In this document: in pieces, positions 15,313 to 22,731 of the stretch
Layout: every line of letters begins with the position of its first letter
How positions within the stretch are numbered: position 1 is the first letter of the stretch
Origin: JBBRMQ01 sp038230775
GTDB taxonomy: Bacteria > Acidobacteriota > Thermoanaerobaculia > Gp7-AA8
Reading direction: 5' to 3'
DNA length: 29,984 nt
NCBI GenBank assembly: GCA_038230775.1
Contig: JBBRMQ010000021.1
Location: 1-29,984, forward strand
Translations under genes and position numbers: made by a program
Notes under the pieces: model-generated
Told to the model about the DNA's origin: nothing
The model's database searches: none
Seen by the model: only the letters and a program-made list of their open reading frames with translations

Positions 15313-17454
15313 GTGAAGAAATCAGCAATCGCGCTATTGGCGCTCATCGCAACCAACACGTACGCCGCCGAAGGCATGTGGATGCCGCAGCAGATTCCGC
15401 TGCTGGCGGATCAGCTCAAGAAGGCCGGCATTCAGATGGATCCCGCGCGTCTGGCCGATCTCACCGGCGACCCGATGGGCGCGGTGATCTCGCTCGGCGG
15501 ATGCAGCGCATCGTTCGTTTCGCCTGACGGTCTGGTGGTGACGAACCATCACTGCGGATTCGGAGCGCTGCAGTTCAACTCGCGCCCCGATCGCGACCTC
15601 ATCACCAACGGCTTCCTGGCGAAGACGCGCGATGAGGAGCTGCCGGCCGGTCCTGGCTCGCGCATCTTCGTGACCACGTCGATCGAAGACGTCACGAACC
15701 GCATGAACGCGACGCTCACCGCCAAGATGAGCGATCTCGATCGCGAGAAAACGCTCGATCGGTCGACGAAGCAGTTGGTCGAGGAATGCGAGAAGCCGGG
15801 CGGCGTCCGATGTCGCGTCGCGTCGTTCTACGAAGGGACGCAGTATCTCCGTACCACGCAGATGGAGGTCCGCGACGTACGCCTGGTGTACGCACCGGCG
15901 CTCGGCATCGGCGACTTCGGCGGCGAGACCGACAACTGGATGTGGCCGCGCCACACCGGCGACTGGTCGTATCTGCGCGCCTACGTCGGCAAGGACGGTA
16001 AGCCCGCGGACTATTCGAAGGACAACGTGCCGTACCGCCCCGCGCACTATCTGAAGGTTGCGACGACGAGCGTGCAGCCCGGCGACATGGTCATCGTGGC
16101 CGGCTACCCCGGCCGCACGTTCCGCTATCGGACTGCGGCCGAGGTGTCGTCGATGCAGCAGTATGGGTATCCGACGACGATCCGGTACGCCACCGATCTC
16201 AACGCGATCCTTCGCGACATGGGAAAGAACGACAAGGACATCGAGATCCGCAACGCGAGCCGCATCAAGGGCAACGACAACGTTCTGAAGAACTACACCG
16301 GCACGCTGGAAGGCTTCCGCAAGGACAACATCGTCGCCTTGCGGCAGACCAGGGAGACGCAGCTCGCGTCGTACATCGCCTCGCATGCGGAGGCGAAGTC
16401 GTACGCCGGTGCGCTCGACCAGATGAACGCGCTGCAGCAGCGCGTCGCGGCAACGCGCCAGCGCGACAACGTGTTGTCGTGGATCTATCGGTCCTCGCCG
16501 ATGCTCTCGCAGGCTCACACGATCTACAAGCTCAGTGTGGAGCGGCCGAAGAGCGACATGGATCGCGATCAGGGTTACCAGCAGCGCGACTGGTCGCGCA
16601 TTGCCGAGGCAGTGAATCGGGCGCAGAAAACGATCGAGCCGAAGAGCGATCGAGCGGGTTTGAAGTACTTCCTCGCCGAATCGCAGAAGCTGGCTGCCGA
16701 TCAGCGCATCAAGCCGGTCGATGACGCGATCGCGCGCGCGGGCAGCGTCGACGCGTTCCTCGATCAGCTGTACGCCAACACAAAGGTCGCCGATCTCAAC
16801 GAGCGCAAGGCGATGCAGGGCGAGTCGACGGCGCAGCTCACCGCGCCACACGACGCGATGATCGACTTCGCGGCGGCGCTCCAGCCGGTCGACGATCAGA
16901 TCGAGCAGACCGGCAAGGAGATGGCCGGTGCGATGTCGCGCATCCGCCCGCAGTACATGCAGGCGCTCAAGGCGATGAACGGCGGCGTCATGTACCCAGA
17001 CGCCAACGGCACGCTGCGCATCACGTTCGGCCGTGTCGAAGGCTATGCCCCGCGCGACGCGGTGTACTACTCGCCGCTGACGACCGTGAGCGGCATCGTC
17101 GCGAAAGACACCGGCAGCGGTGAATTCAACAGTCCGAAAGCGCTCCTCGATGCGATCCGCACAAAGACTTTCGGTCCCTACACCGACCCGAAACTGGGCG
17201 AAGTTCCGGTCAACTTCCTGTCGACCTGCGATACGACGGGCGGAAACTCCGGCTCGCCGACGCTGAACGCGAAAGGCGAGCTCACCGGCCTCCTCTTCGA
17301 CGGCAACTACGAAGCCCTCGGCTCCGACTTCGTCGTCGATCCGAGGCTCACGCGATCGATCCACGTCGACGCGATGTACATGCTGTGGGTGATGGACGCC
17401 GTGGACAAGGCGGATAATCTGCTGCAGGAGATGGGCATCACACCGAAACTCTGA
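15313..17454 (+). CDS. Secreted S46 dipeptidyl-peptidase (DPP7-type)
   Basis: This 713-residue protein starts at GTG with an AAGGAG-type Shine-Dalgarno. It has a signal peptide (MKKSAIALLALIATNTYA, cleavage before AEG). S46 features are clear: GMWMPQQIP, VTNHHCGFGALQ (His79/His80), GGETDNWMWPRHTGDW (Asp217 likely catalytic) and CDTTGGNSGSPTLN (Ser646). Family S46 enzymes release dipeptides from peptide N-termini in the periplasm. The residue 18 after the catalytic Ser is Gly664 (FDGNYE); Gly here is typical of DPP7 (hydrophobic P1), whereas DPP11 (acidic P1) has Arg. The long coiled segment (about 330-560) is the helical lid domain. It suits a proteolytic, amino-acid-using life style. Confidence 0.92.
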   Translation: MKKSAIALLALIATNTYAAEGMWMPQQIPLLADQLKKAGIQMDPARLADLTGDPMGAVISLGGCSASFVSPDGLVVTNHHCGFGALQFNSRPDRDLITNGFLAKTRDEELPAGPGSRIFVTTSIEDVTNRMNATLTAKMSDLDREKTLDRSTKQLVEECEKPGGVRCRVASFYEGTQYLRTTQMEVRDVRLVYAPALGIGDFGGETDNWMWPRHTGDWSYLRAYVGKDGKPADYSKDNVPYRPAHYLKVATTSVQPGDMVIVAGYPGRTFRYRTAAEVSSMQQYGYPTTIRYATDLNAILRDMGKNDKDIEIRNASRIKGNDNVLKNYTGTLEGFRKDNIVALRQTRETQLASYIASHAEAKSYAGALDQMNALQQRVAATRQRDNVLSWIYRSSPMLSQAHTIYKLSVERPKSDMDRDQGYQQRDWSRIAEAVNRAQKTIEPKSDRAGLKYFLAESQKLAADQRIKPVDDAIARAGSVDAFLDQLYANTKVADLNERKAMQGESTAQLTAPHDAMIDFAAALQPVDDQIEQTGKEMAGAMSRIRPQYMQALKAMNGGVMYPDANGTLRITFGRVEGYAPRDAVYYSPLTTVSGIVAKDTGSGEFNSPKALLDAIRTKTFGPYTDPKLGEVPVNFLSTCDTTGGNSGSPTLNAKGELTGLLFDGNYEALGSDFVVDPRLTRSIHVDAMYMLWVMDAVDKADNLLQEMGITPKL

Positions 17455-17455
17455 A

Positions 17456-18325
17456 ATGGACGAAACCGACAAGCTGATCGCGGCCGCGAAGCGCGCAACG
17501 CGCGGGTTCGTCGCCACCGTGGTGCGGACGGAAGGCTCGACCTACCGCCGCGCCGGAGCGCGATGTGTGATCAGCGACCAGGGCGAGGTGACCGGAACGA
17601 TCAGCGGCGGATGTCTGGAGCGCGATCTCGTCGCGCGCGCCGGGGATTGGGCGGACATGCTGCCGCGCACGATCACGTACGACGCCACCCGCGACGACGA
17701 CATCGTCTTCGGCCTGGGCCTCGGATGCCGCGGCGTGATCGAGATCCGCATCGAGCCCTTCGATGCCGGGCATCCGGTGGAGATCGTTCGCCAGTCGCCG
17801 CAGACGGTTCTCGCGATTTATGGCGGAGGCGCGGACGTCGAGCCGCTCGCCCAACTGGCGGAGATGATCGGCTGGGACGTGCGCGTCACTAGGCCACGGG
17901 ACGTCCACCCGGAGCAGGTGACGGCGCCCGAGGCCGACGCGATCGTCGTGATGACGCACAACTACCTCTACGACCAGGCGCTGTTGCCGAAGATGTTGTC
18001 GAGCAAGGCTCGCTACATCGGTCTGCTGGGTCCAAAGTCACGCGGCGCTGAGCTGCTCGTGAATCTGCCGGCCGACTCGCGTGTCCACACTCCCGCCGGG
18101 CTCAACCTCGGCAGCGAGACACCCGAGGAGATTGCGCTGTCGATCGTGGCGGAGATTCAGGCGGTGCTGAGCGAACGGGATGCGCAGCCACTCCGCGAGA
18201 TCGAGGTTCCTCTTCACGCGCGGGCTTCTGATTCTGTGTGTGGACCGGCTTCAGCCGGTCGACCGGCTAAAGCCGGTCCACACACAGAATCGAGCGAGCC
18301 GAATATGCCCAGAGCGAAGTCGTGA
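17456..18325 (+). CDS. XdhC/CoxI-family molybdenum cofactor insertion protein
   Basis: This 289-residue protein has the XdhC N-terminal domain (VRTEGSTYRRAGARCVIS, EVTGTISGGCLERDL, about 22-57). A Rossmann-like C-terminal domain follows (LAIYGGGADVEPLAQLAEMIGWDVRV near 120; RYIGLLGPKSRGAELL near 185). XdhC proteins bind and deliver the sulfurated molybdenum cofactor to xanthine dehydrogenase-type hydroxylases. It pairs with the MobA-like gene, overlapping by 4 nt (GTGA), but no hydroxylase subunit is in the window. The last about 30 residues (SDSVCGPASAGRPAKAGPHTESSE) are encoded by palindrome R3, which extends the protein past the usual end. Confidence 0.88.
   Translation: MDETDKLIAAAKRATRGFVATVVRTEGSTYRRAGARCVISDQGEVTGTISGGCLERDLVARAGDWADMLPRTITYDATRDDDIVFGLGLGCRGVIEIRIEPFDAGHPVEIVRQSPQTVLAIYGGGADVEPLAQLAEMIGWDVRVTRPRDVHPEQVTAPEADAIVVMTHNYLYDQALLPKMLSSKARYIGLLGPKSRGAELLVNLPADSRVHTPAGLNLGSETPEEIALSIVAEIQAVLSERDAQPLREIEVPLHARASDSVCGPASAGRPAKAGPHTESSEPNMPRAKS
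18230..18291. repeat. GTGTG palindromic element R3, 62-bp near-perfect palindrome in a coding region
   Basis: The 31-nt halves 18230-18260 and 18261-18291 are inverted copies with a single mismatch. They start and end in GATTCTGTGTGTGG / CCACACACAGAATC. This is the longest and best-preserved copy and probably shows the full element ends. It is read in frame near the C-terminus of the XdhC-like protein. Confidence 0.93.
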
Positions 18326-18864
18326 CCATCATCATTCTCGCTGCCGGCGCCTCGAAGCGACTCGGCCGCCCGAAGCAGCTTCTGCTGTTTCAGGGAGAGC
18401 CTCTTGTCGTGCGCGCCGCGAAAATCGCTGCAGCCGTTACGGACACACTCGTGGTCATCCCCGACGATGATGCGATCCGGGCCGTCCTGAAGGACTTTGC
18501 AACCGTTGCAAACCCGAATCGCGACGAAGGTGTGTCCTCATCGATCCGAACGGGCCTCGAGGCGACTTCCGGCGACGTCCTCCTCATGACCTGCGATCAG
18601 CCTCTCATCACGGGCGAGCATCTCCGTGCGCTCATCGACGCCGGGTCTCCGATTGCCGCGACCGGATACAGCGGAATCTCGGGTGTGCCCGCGTTCTTTT
18701 CGGCGAAATTCCGCGACGAACTTCTCGCGTTGCGGGGCGACGTCGGGGCGAAACGGGTGATCGAACGGCATCGTGACGAGCTGGTGACGATCCCCTTCGA
18801 AGGCGCGGCTCTGGATGTCGATACCGAGGCCGCTTATAATTCCGCTCCCTTCCAAAGGAGCTGA
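18322..18864 (+). CDS. MobA-like nucleotidyltransferase (MocA-type, molybdenum cofactor cytidylyltransferase)
   Basis: This 180-residue protein has the nucleotidyltransferase signature IILAAGASKRLGRPKQLLLFQGEPLV (about 4-29) and the metal-binding CDQP (near 90), as in MobA/MocA enzymes. MocA adds CMP to molybdopterin for the cofactor of xanthine dehydrogenase-type enzymes, which suits the adjacent XdhC gene. It starts at GTG overlapping the XdhC stop by 4 nt. Its last codons contain the TATAAT box of the following yebC gene. Confidence 0.85.
   Translation: MTIIILAAGASKRLGRPKQLLLFQGEPLVVRAAKIAAAVTDTLVVIPDDDAIRAVLKDFATVANPNRDEGVSSSIRTGLEATSGDVLLMTCDQPLITGEHLRALIDAGSPIAATGYSGISGVPAFFSAKFRDELLALRGDVGAKRVIERHRDELVTIPFEGAALDVDTEAAYNSAPFQRS
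18835..18840 (+). promoter_or_regulatory. Putative -10 box (TATAAT) of yebC
   Basis: A perfect TATAAT inside the end of the MobA-like gene, 27 nt before the yebC ATG. A good Shine-Dalgarno (AAAGGAG, 18854-18860) lies between, so this is a normal leadered promoter, unlike the others in the window. Confidence 0.5.
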
Positions 18865-18867
18865 ATC

Positions 18868-19614
18868 ATGTCTGGCCACAGTAAATGGAGCACCATCAAG
18901 CACAAGAAGGGTGCTGCCGACGCGAAGCGCGGCAAGCTCTTCACGCGCATCCTCAAGGAGATGACGGTCGCTGCCCGCATGGGCGGCGGTGATCCCGACG
19001 GCAATCCCCGCCTGCGCTCGGCCGTAGCCGAGGCGAAGGCGGCGAACATGCCGAAGGACAACATCGAGCGCGCGATCAAGCGCGGCACCGGTGAGATCGA
19101 AGGCATCATCTACGAAGAAATCACGTACGAAGCCTACGGTCCCGGCGGCGTCGCGCTCCTGGTCGAAGCGATGACGGACAACTCCAATCGAACCACTCCC
19201 GAGATCCGCCACATGCTCGAGAAAAACGGCGGCAATCTCGGCACTCCAGGCTCCGTGCGATTCCAGTTCGAGCGCAAGGGTTTCTTCGCGGTGGAGAAGA
19301 GCACCGTCGACGAAGACAAGCTGATGGAGATCGCGCTCGAGGCGGGAGCGGATGACCTGCAGACCGGCGATCCGGAGATCTACGAGGTCTACGCTTCGCC
19401 CGAGGCGTTCGAGCGTGTGCGCCTGGCGCTGGAGAAGGCGAAGATCCCGACCGTCGAGGCGAAGCTGGGACAGATTCCGGCGAACTACGTGACGCTCGAA
19501 GAAGCGAAGGCCAAGCAGATGATCCGTCTGCTCGAATCGCTCGATGACCATGAGGACGTACAGAACGTGTGGTCGAACTTCGACATCCCGGCCGAGATGA
19601 TGGAGAGCGCGTAG
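18868..19614 (+). CDS. yebC: YebC/PmpR-family DNA-binding/translation-associated protein
   Basis: This 248-residue protein is a full-length YebC: MSGHSKWSTIKHKKGAADAKRGKLFTRILKEM at the start, GGGDPDGNPRLRSAVAEAKAANMPKDNIERAIKRGTG and ANALLVEAMTDN-type motif (VALLVEAMTDNSNRTTPEIRHML). Its acidic C-terminal domain follows. Family members have been described as transcription regulators and as factors easing ribosome stalling on proline-rich sequences. It often lies beside ruvC; here it follows the molybdenum cofactor genes instead. It has its own likely promoter and ribosome-binding site. Confidence 0.96.
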   Translation: MSGHSKWSTIKHKKGAADAKRGKLFTRILKEMTVAARMGGGDPDGNPRLRSAVAEAKAANMPKDNIERAIKRGTGEIEGIIYEEITYEAYGPGGVALLVEAMTDNSNRTTPEIRHMLEKNGGNLGTPGSVRFQFERKGFFAVEKSTVDEDKLMEIALEAGADDLQTGDPEIYEVYASPEAFERVRLALEKAKIPTVEAKLGQIPANYVTLEEAKAKQMIRLLESLDDHEDVQNVWSNFDIPAEMMESA

Positions 19615-19656
19615 AGCGGCAACAGAGAACCCGTCACTCGATCCGGTAACTTCGTT

Positions 19657-19708
19657 GCCCCTCGCCCCGCGCAGCGGGGAGAGGGTGGCCGAAGGCCGGG
19701 TGAGGGGC
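19657..19708. repeat. Cloverleaf-like palindrome (GCCCCTC...GAGGGGC) between convergent genes
   Basis: The outer arms GCCCCTC (19657-19663) and GAGGGGC (19702-19708) enclose two hairpins: CCCCGC-GCA-GCGGGG (19665-19679) and GGCC-GAA-GGCC (19687-19697). It lies between the stops of yebC and the MFS gene (stop at 19711). This sequence type is familiar as an abundant intergenic repeat in many bacterial genomes. It could terminate both transcripts. Confidence 0.8.
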
Positions 19709-19710
19709 GC

Positions 19711-20919
19711 TCAGCGAACAGTAGGTTTTTGTACCGCGATGGCCAGCGCCGCGGCCAGCGCCAGCGCACCGCCGGTCGTGAACGCCGCGACGGCGGAGAC
19801 GTTCTGGTACAGCAGGCCGAAGATCGCCGTTCCTGCGAGCACGAACATGCCGGTCGCCAGGTAGTAGATGCCGAAGCCTTTGCCGCGCAGATCGCCGGGC
19901 AGAAAGTCGCTGATCCACGCGCGCTCGCTGCCTTCGGCCAGCGTGAACGGGATGGCGTAGGCGAGGAACAGCACCACGAACATGGTCAGGCTGTGCGCGA
20001 ACGGGAACGCGAAGTAGACGAGCGCGTACACGATCCATCCCGCGATGATCATGCGTTGTCTGCCTACCCGATCGGATCGCGCACCCGCCCACGTGGAGAA
20101 GAGCGACTTGATGATGTGATGCAACGACCACAGAAGCGGCAGCCGTCCGGTGGCGACGCCCGCTTTGTGCGCCTGCAGAATCAGATAGACATCGCTCGAG
20201 TTCGCGAGTGAGAAGAGCGCGATGGCGGCGAGCGCTTTCCAGAACGCTTTCGGCAGTTGTTGTGTCTGATGACCGGCTGAAGCCGGTCCACACACAGAGG
20301 CGGTCGTAACACGTGGAACTTCCTTCAAGAGCAGCACGAGCATGACGACGCCCATCGCGCCGGGAATGACGGCGATCATGAAGACGGTGCGCATCGGCAG
20401 GTGAAAGATGTTGAGGAACAACATGGCCAGCAGCGGTCCGACGACCGCGCCGGTGTGATCCATTGCGCGATGGAAGCCGAACGCCCGGCCGCGGCTCTCG
20501 ACCGGCGTGACGTCCGCGATCATTGCGTCACGCGGCGCGGAGCGAATCCCTTTTCCGGTTCGATCGAGGAGGCGCGCGGCGAACACGCTGGCCCATTGGC
20601 CGGCGGTCGCAATCCATGCGCGCGAGATCACCGCGAGGGCGTACCCGGCGACAATGAGCGGTTTGCGCTTCGTCATGCGATCGGAGAATGTTCCGGCGAG
20701 GTACTTCAGAACCGATGAGAGCGCATCCGCGGTTCCTTCGATCAGTCCGACCGTGAGCGGCGTGGCGCCGAGCACGCTCGTGAGAAACACGGGCAGCAGC
20801 GGATAGATCATCTCGCTGGCCGAGTCGTTGAAGAGCGACATGATCCCGGCCAGGATGACTTGAGGACGGAGGCGGTTGGGTTGTTGGGACGTTGGGATGT
20901 TAGGAAGTTCTCCGCCCAC
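19711..20919 (-). CDS. MFS transporter with a repeat-derived loop and N-terminus
   Basis: This protein of about 402 residues has 12 predicted membrane helices. Helix 1 contains SLFNDSASEMIYPLLPVFL and loop 2-3 has SDRMTKRKPLIVAGY, the MFS motif A region. It belongs to the subgroup with DRTGKGIRSAPRDAMIADV, found in drug- or metal-efflux-like MFS proteins. The substrate is unknown. The only in-frame start that keeps helix 1 whole is GTG 20919; the first about 17 residues (LPNIPTSQQPN) are then encoded by the octamer repeat E6. An ATG at 20841 (residue 27) would cut into helix 1. Residues about 208-218 (SVCGPASAGH) in the central loop between helices 6 and 7 come from palindrome R4. Confidence 0.82.
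   Translation of the reverse strand: MGGELPNIPTSQQPNRLRPQVILAGIMSLFNDSASEMIYPLLPVFLTSVLGATPLTVGLIEGTADALSSVLKYLAGTFSDRMTKRKPLIVAGYALAVISRAWIATAGQWASVFAARLLDRTGKGIRSAPRDAMIADVTPVESRGRAFGFHRAMDHTGAVVGPLLAMLFLNIFHLPMRTVFMIAVIPGAMGVVMLVLLLKEVPRVTTASVCGPASAGHQTQQLPKAFWKALAAIALFSLANSSDVYLILQAHKAGVATGRLPLLWSLHHIIKSLFSTWAGARSDRVGRQRMIIAGWIVYALVYFAFPFAHSLTMFVVLFLAYAIPFTLAEGSERAWISDFLPGDLRGKGFGIYYLATGMFVLAGTAIFGLLYQNVSAVAAFTTGGALALAAALAIAVQKPTVR
20271..20297. repeat. GTGTG palindromic element R4, half copy in a coding region
   Basis: One half-element with the GACCGGCT-GA-AGCCGGTC hairpin and the CCACACACAG end. The other half is missing apart from a TGTGTC remnant just before it. It is read in frame (minus strand) as SVCGPASAG in the MFS central loop. 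Confidence 0.82.
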
Positions 20920-20951
20920 TTCCCAACATCCTAACTTCCCAACGTCCCAAC
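20883..20951. repeat. Octamer-array hairpin E6 (unit TTGGGACG)
   Basis: The left array (20883-20905) and right array (20929-20951) pair at 22 of 23 positions. The right side carries one more 8-bp unit (20919-20928). The period is 8 here, not 7 (TTGGGACG, TTGGGATG, TTAGGAAG). It lies in the divergent region between the MFS and hydroxyacyl-CoA dehydrogenase genes and reaches to 3 bp before the latter's -10 box. Confidence 0.87.
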
Positions 20952-20954
20952 TTG

Positions 20955-20960
20955 TAGAAT
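20955..20960 (+). promoter_or_regulatory. Putative -10 box (TAGAAT), near-leaderless
   Basis: TAGAAT followed by 10 nt (GCGCCCCGCT) and the ATG at 20971, with no Shine-Dalgarno. Any -35 region would lie inside the octamer repeat. Confidence 0.6.
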
Positions 20961-20970
20961 GCGCCCCGCT

Positions 20971-21864
20971 ATGGCAAACAAGATCAGGAAAGTCGGCGTC
21001 CTGGGCTGCGGCCTCATGGGATCCGGCATCGCGCAGACCTCCGCTCAGGCGGGCTATGACACCGTCGTCGTCGAGGTCGAACAGAAGTTTCTCGACAAGG
21101 GCATCGCAGGCATCGACAAGAGTCTCGGCAAGTTCGTGGAGAAGGGGAAGCTCTCGGCCGCGGACAAAGACTCGTGCATGAACCGGCTCAAGGGTTCAAC
21201 CTCGCTCGAGGATCTCGCCGAATGCGACATCGTCGTTGAGGCCATCACCGAGAATCCGAAGGTCAAGAAAGAGACCTACGCGGCGATCGACGCCATCGTG
21301 AAGAAGGATGCGATCTTCGCTTCGAACACATCGTCGCTGACCATTACCGAGCTCTCGATGGCCACCTCGCGGCCGAAGCAGTTCGTCGGCCTGCACTTCT
21401 TCAATCCGGTTCCGCTGATGAAGCTGGTGGAAGTGGTGCGCACGATCCTCACCACGAACGAGACCTTCGACACGGCGTTCGAATGGGCGAAGTCGCTCGG
21501 CAAGGAAGCGGTCTCCTGCCGCGATAACTCCGGCTTCATCGTCAACCGCCTGCTGGTGCCGTACATCCTCGACGCGATCCGTGCGTTCGAGGAAGGTGTT
21601 GGATCGGTGGAAGACATCGACAAGGCGATGCAGCTCGGCTGCGGCTATCCGATGGGCCCGTTCACGCTGCTCGACTTCGTCGGTCTCGACACGACGTACT
21701 TCATCACCGACGTGATGTTCAGCGAGTACCGTGAGAAGCGCTTCGCGGCGCCGCCGCTGCTGCGCAAGATGGTTCTGGCCGGTCGGTTCGGCCGCAAGTC
21801 GGGCGCGGGCTTCTACGATTACTCCGGCGAGAAGCCGGTCGCCTTCGACAAGGCAAAAGTGTGA
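20971..21864 (+). CDS. 3-hydroxybutyryl-CoA/3-hydroxyacyl-CoA dehydrogenase
   Basis: This 297-residue protein is a stand-alone L-3-hydroxyacyl-CoA dehydrogenase of the PaaH/HbdA type. The NAD-binding GCGLMGSGIAQTSAQAGYDTVVVE opens the Rossmann fold. IFASNTSSLTITEL and GLHFFNPVPLMKLVEVV (catalytic His) follow, then GFIVNRLLVPYILDAIRAFEEG and GCGYPMGPFTLLDFVGLDT in the C-terminal domain. It oxidises 3-hydroxyacyl-CoA to 3-ketoacyl-CoA with NAD. It is followed by crotonase, giving two successive beta-oxidation steps. The ATG at 20971 is preferred over an ATG 12 nt upstream because of TAGAAT-N10-ATG and the family start. The last codon and the stop (GTG TGA) are part of palindrome R5. Confidence 0.92.
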   Translation: MANKIRKVGVLGCGLMGSGIAQTSAQAGYDTVVVEVEQKFLDKGIAGIDKSLGKFVEKGKLSAADKDSCMNRLKGSTSLEDLAECDIVVEAITENPKVKKETYAAIDAIVKKDAIFASNTSSLTITELSMATSRPKQFVGLHFFNPVPLMKLVEVVRTILTTNETFDTAFEWAKSLGKEAVSCRDNSGFIVNRLLVPYILDAIRAFEEGVGSVEDIDKAMQLGCGYPMGPFTLLDFVGLDTTYFITDVMFSEYREKRFAAPPLLRKMVLAGRFGRKSGAGFYDYSGEKPVAFDKAKV

Positions 21865-21914
21865 GGACCGTCTTCAGCCGGTCACGTCAGGCCGGCTGAA
21901 GCCGGCCCTCACAC
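21859..21914. repeat. GTGTG palindromic element R5, supplying a stop codon
   Basis: The 25-nt halves 21859-21883 and 21890-21914 are inverted, with a 6-nt spacer and one core substitution (CCGTCTTC). The first bases, GTGTGA, form the last codon and stop of the dehydrogenase gene. It ends 15 nt before the crotonase ATG and would form a strong hairpin between the two cistrons. Confidence 0.9.
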
Positions 21915-21929
21915 AGAGGCGGAGAATTC

Positions 21930-22712
21930 ATGGATTACGAAAACGTCAAAGTCGATGTTCGCGATCAGATCCTTTTCCTCACCATCGACCGCCCGAAAGT
22001 TCTCAACGCGCTGAACTCCGCCACCGTCGAAGAGATTTACAAAGTCTTCGCCATGGCGCGCGATGACAACTCCGTGCGCGCCGTGATCGTCACCGGCGGC
22101 GGCGAGAAAGCGTTCGTCGCCGGCGCAGACATCAACGAGCTCGCGCAGAAGACGCCGATCACCGGCAAAGAAACCTCGGAGCGCGGACAGTTCATCTTTT
22201 CCTTCATCGAACGCTTTCCGAAGCCCGTCATCGCCGCCATCAACGGCTTCGCGTTAGGCGGCGGTTGTGAGCTCGCGCTGGCGTGTCACATCCGCATCGC
22301 GTCGGAGAAAGCGCAGATCGGATTGCCGGAGGTGACCCTCGGCATCATCCCCGGTTACGGCGGCACCCAGCGCATGGCCCGCCTCCTTGGAAAAGGGAAA
22401 GCCATCGAGCTGATCTGCACCGGCGACCGCATCGCCGCGGCCGAAGCGGAGAAGATCGGATTGGTCAACCGCGTCGTCCCCGCCGATCAACTGATGGCCA
22501 CGGCCGAGGAGATGGCGAAGAAGATGATTTCCCGCGGACCGCTGGCCGTGCGCGCCTCGATCGAGGCGGTGATGTACGGCAGTGAAATGCCGTTCAATGA
22601 AGGGCAGTTCCTGGAAGCGACGCTGTTTGGTCTGCTCTGTGCGAGCGAGGATACAAAGGAAGGCATGAACGCGTTCCTGGAAAAGCGGACGGCCAACTTC
22701 AAAGGGAAGTAA
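21930..22712 (+). CDS. Enoyl-CoA hydratase (crotonase)
   Basis: This 260-residue crotonase-fold protein has both catalytic glutamates: Glu114 in GFALGGGCELALAC and Glu134 in GLPEVTLGIIPGYGGTQR, 20 residues apart as in rat crotonase. KAFVAGADINEL is the oxyanion-hole segment. It hydrates trans-2-enoyl-CoA to 3-hydroxyacyl-CoA, the substrate of the upstream dehydrogenase. The C-terminus (GMNAFLEKRTANFKGK) is standard. A GGAG Shine-Dalgarno precedes the ATG; palindrome R5 lies between the two genes. Confidence 0.93.
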   Translation: MDYENVKVDVRDQILFLTIDRPKVLNALNSATVEEIYKVFAMARDDNSVRAVIVTGGGEKAFVAGADINELAQKTPITGKETSERGQFIFSFIERFPKPVIAAINGFALGGGCELALACHIRIASEKAQIGLPEVTLGIIPGYGGTQRMARLLGKGKAIELICTGDRIAAAEAEKIGLVNRVVPADQLMATAEEMAKKMISRGPLAVRASIEAVMYGSEMPFNEGQFLEATLFGLLCASEDTKEGMNAFLEKRTANFKGK

Positions 22713-22731
22713 TCGAAGCAGAGGCATCCAA

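Noticed and set aside
15334..17517. Very long open frame on the minus strand opposite the S46 peptidase gene.
   Set aside because: Codon-structure mirror of a GC-rich gene. It is rich in Arg, His and Val with no domain motifs, while the plus strand encodes a complete S46 enzyme.
10234..21914. GTGTG elements considered as insertion sequences or MITEs of a transposon in the window.
   Set aside because: No transposase gene is present, copies are only about 50-62 bp, and flanking target duplications are not evident. They are listed as repeats.
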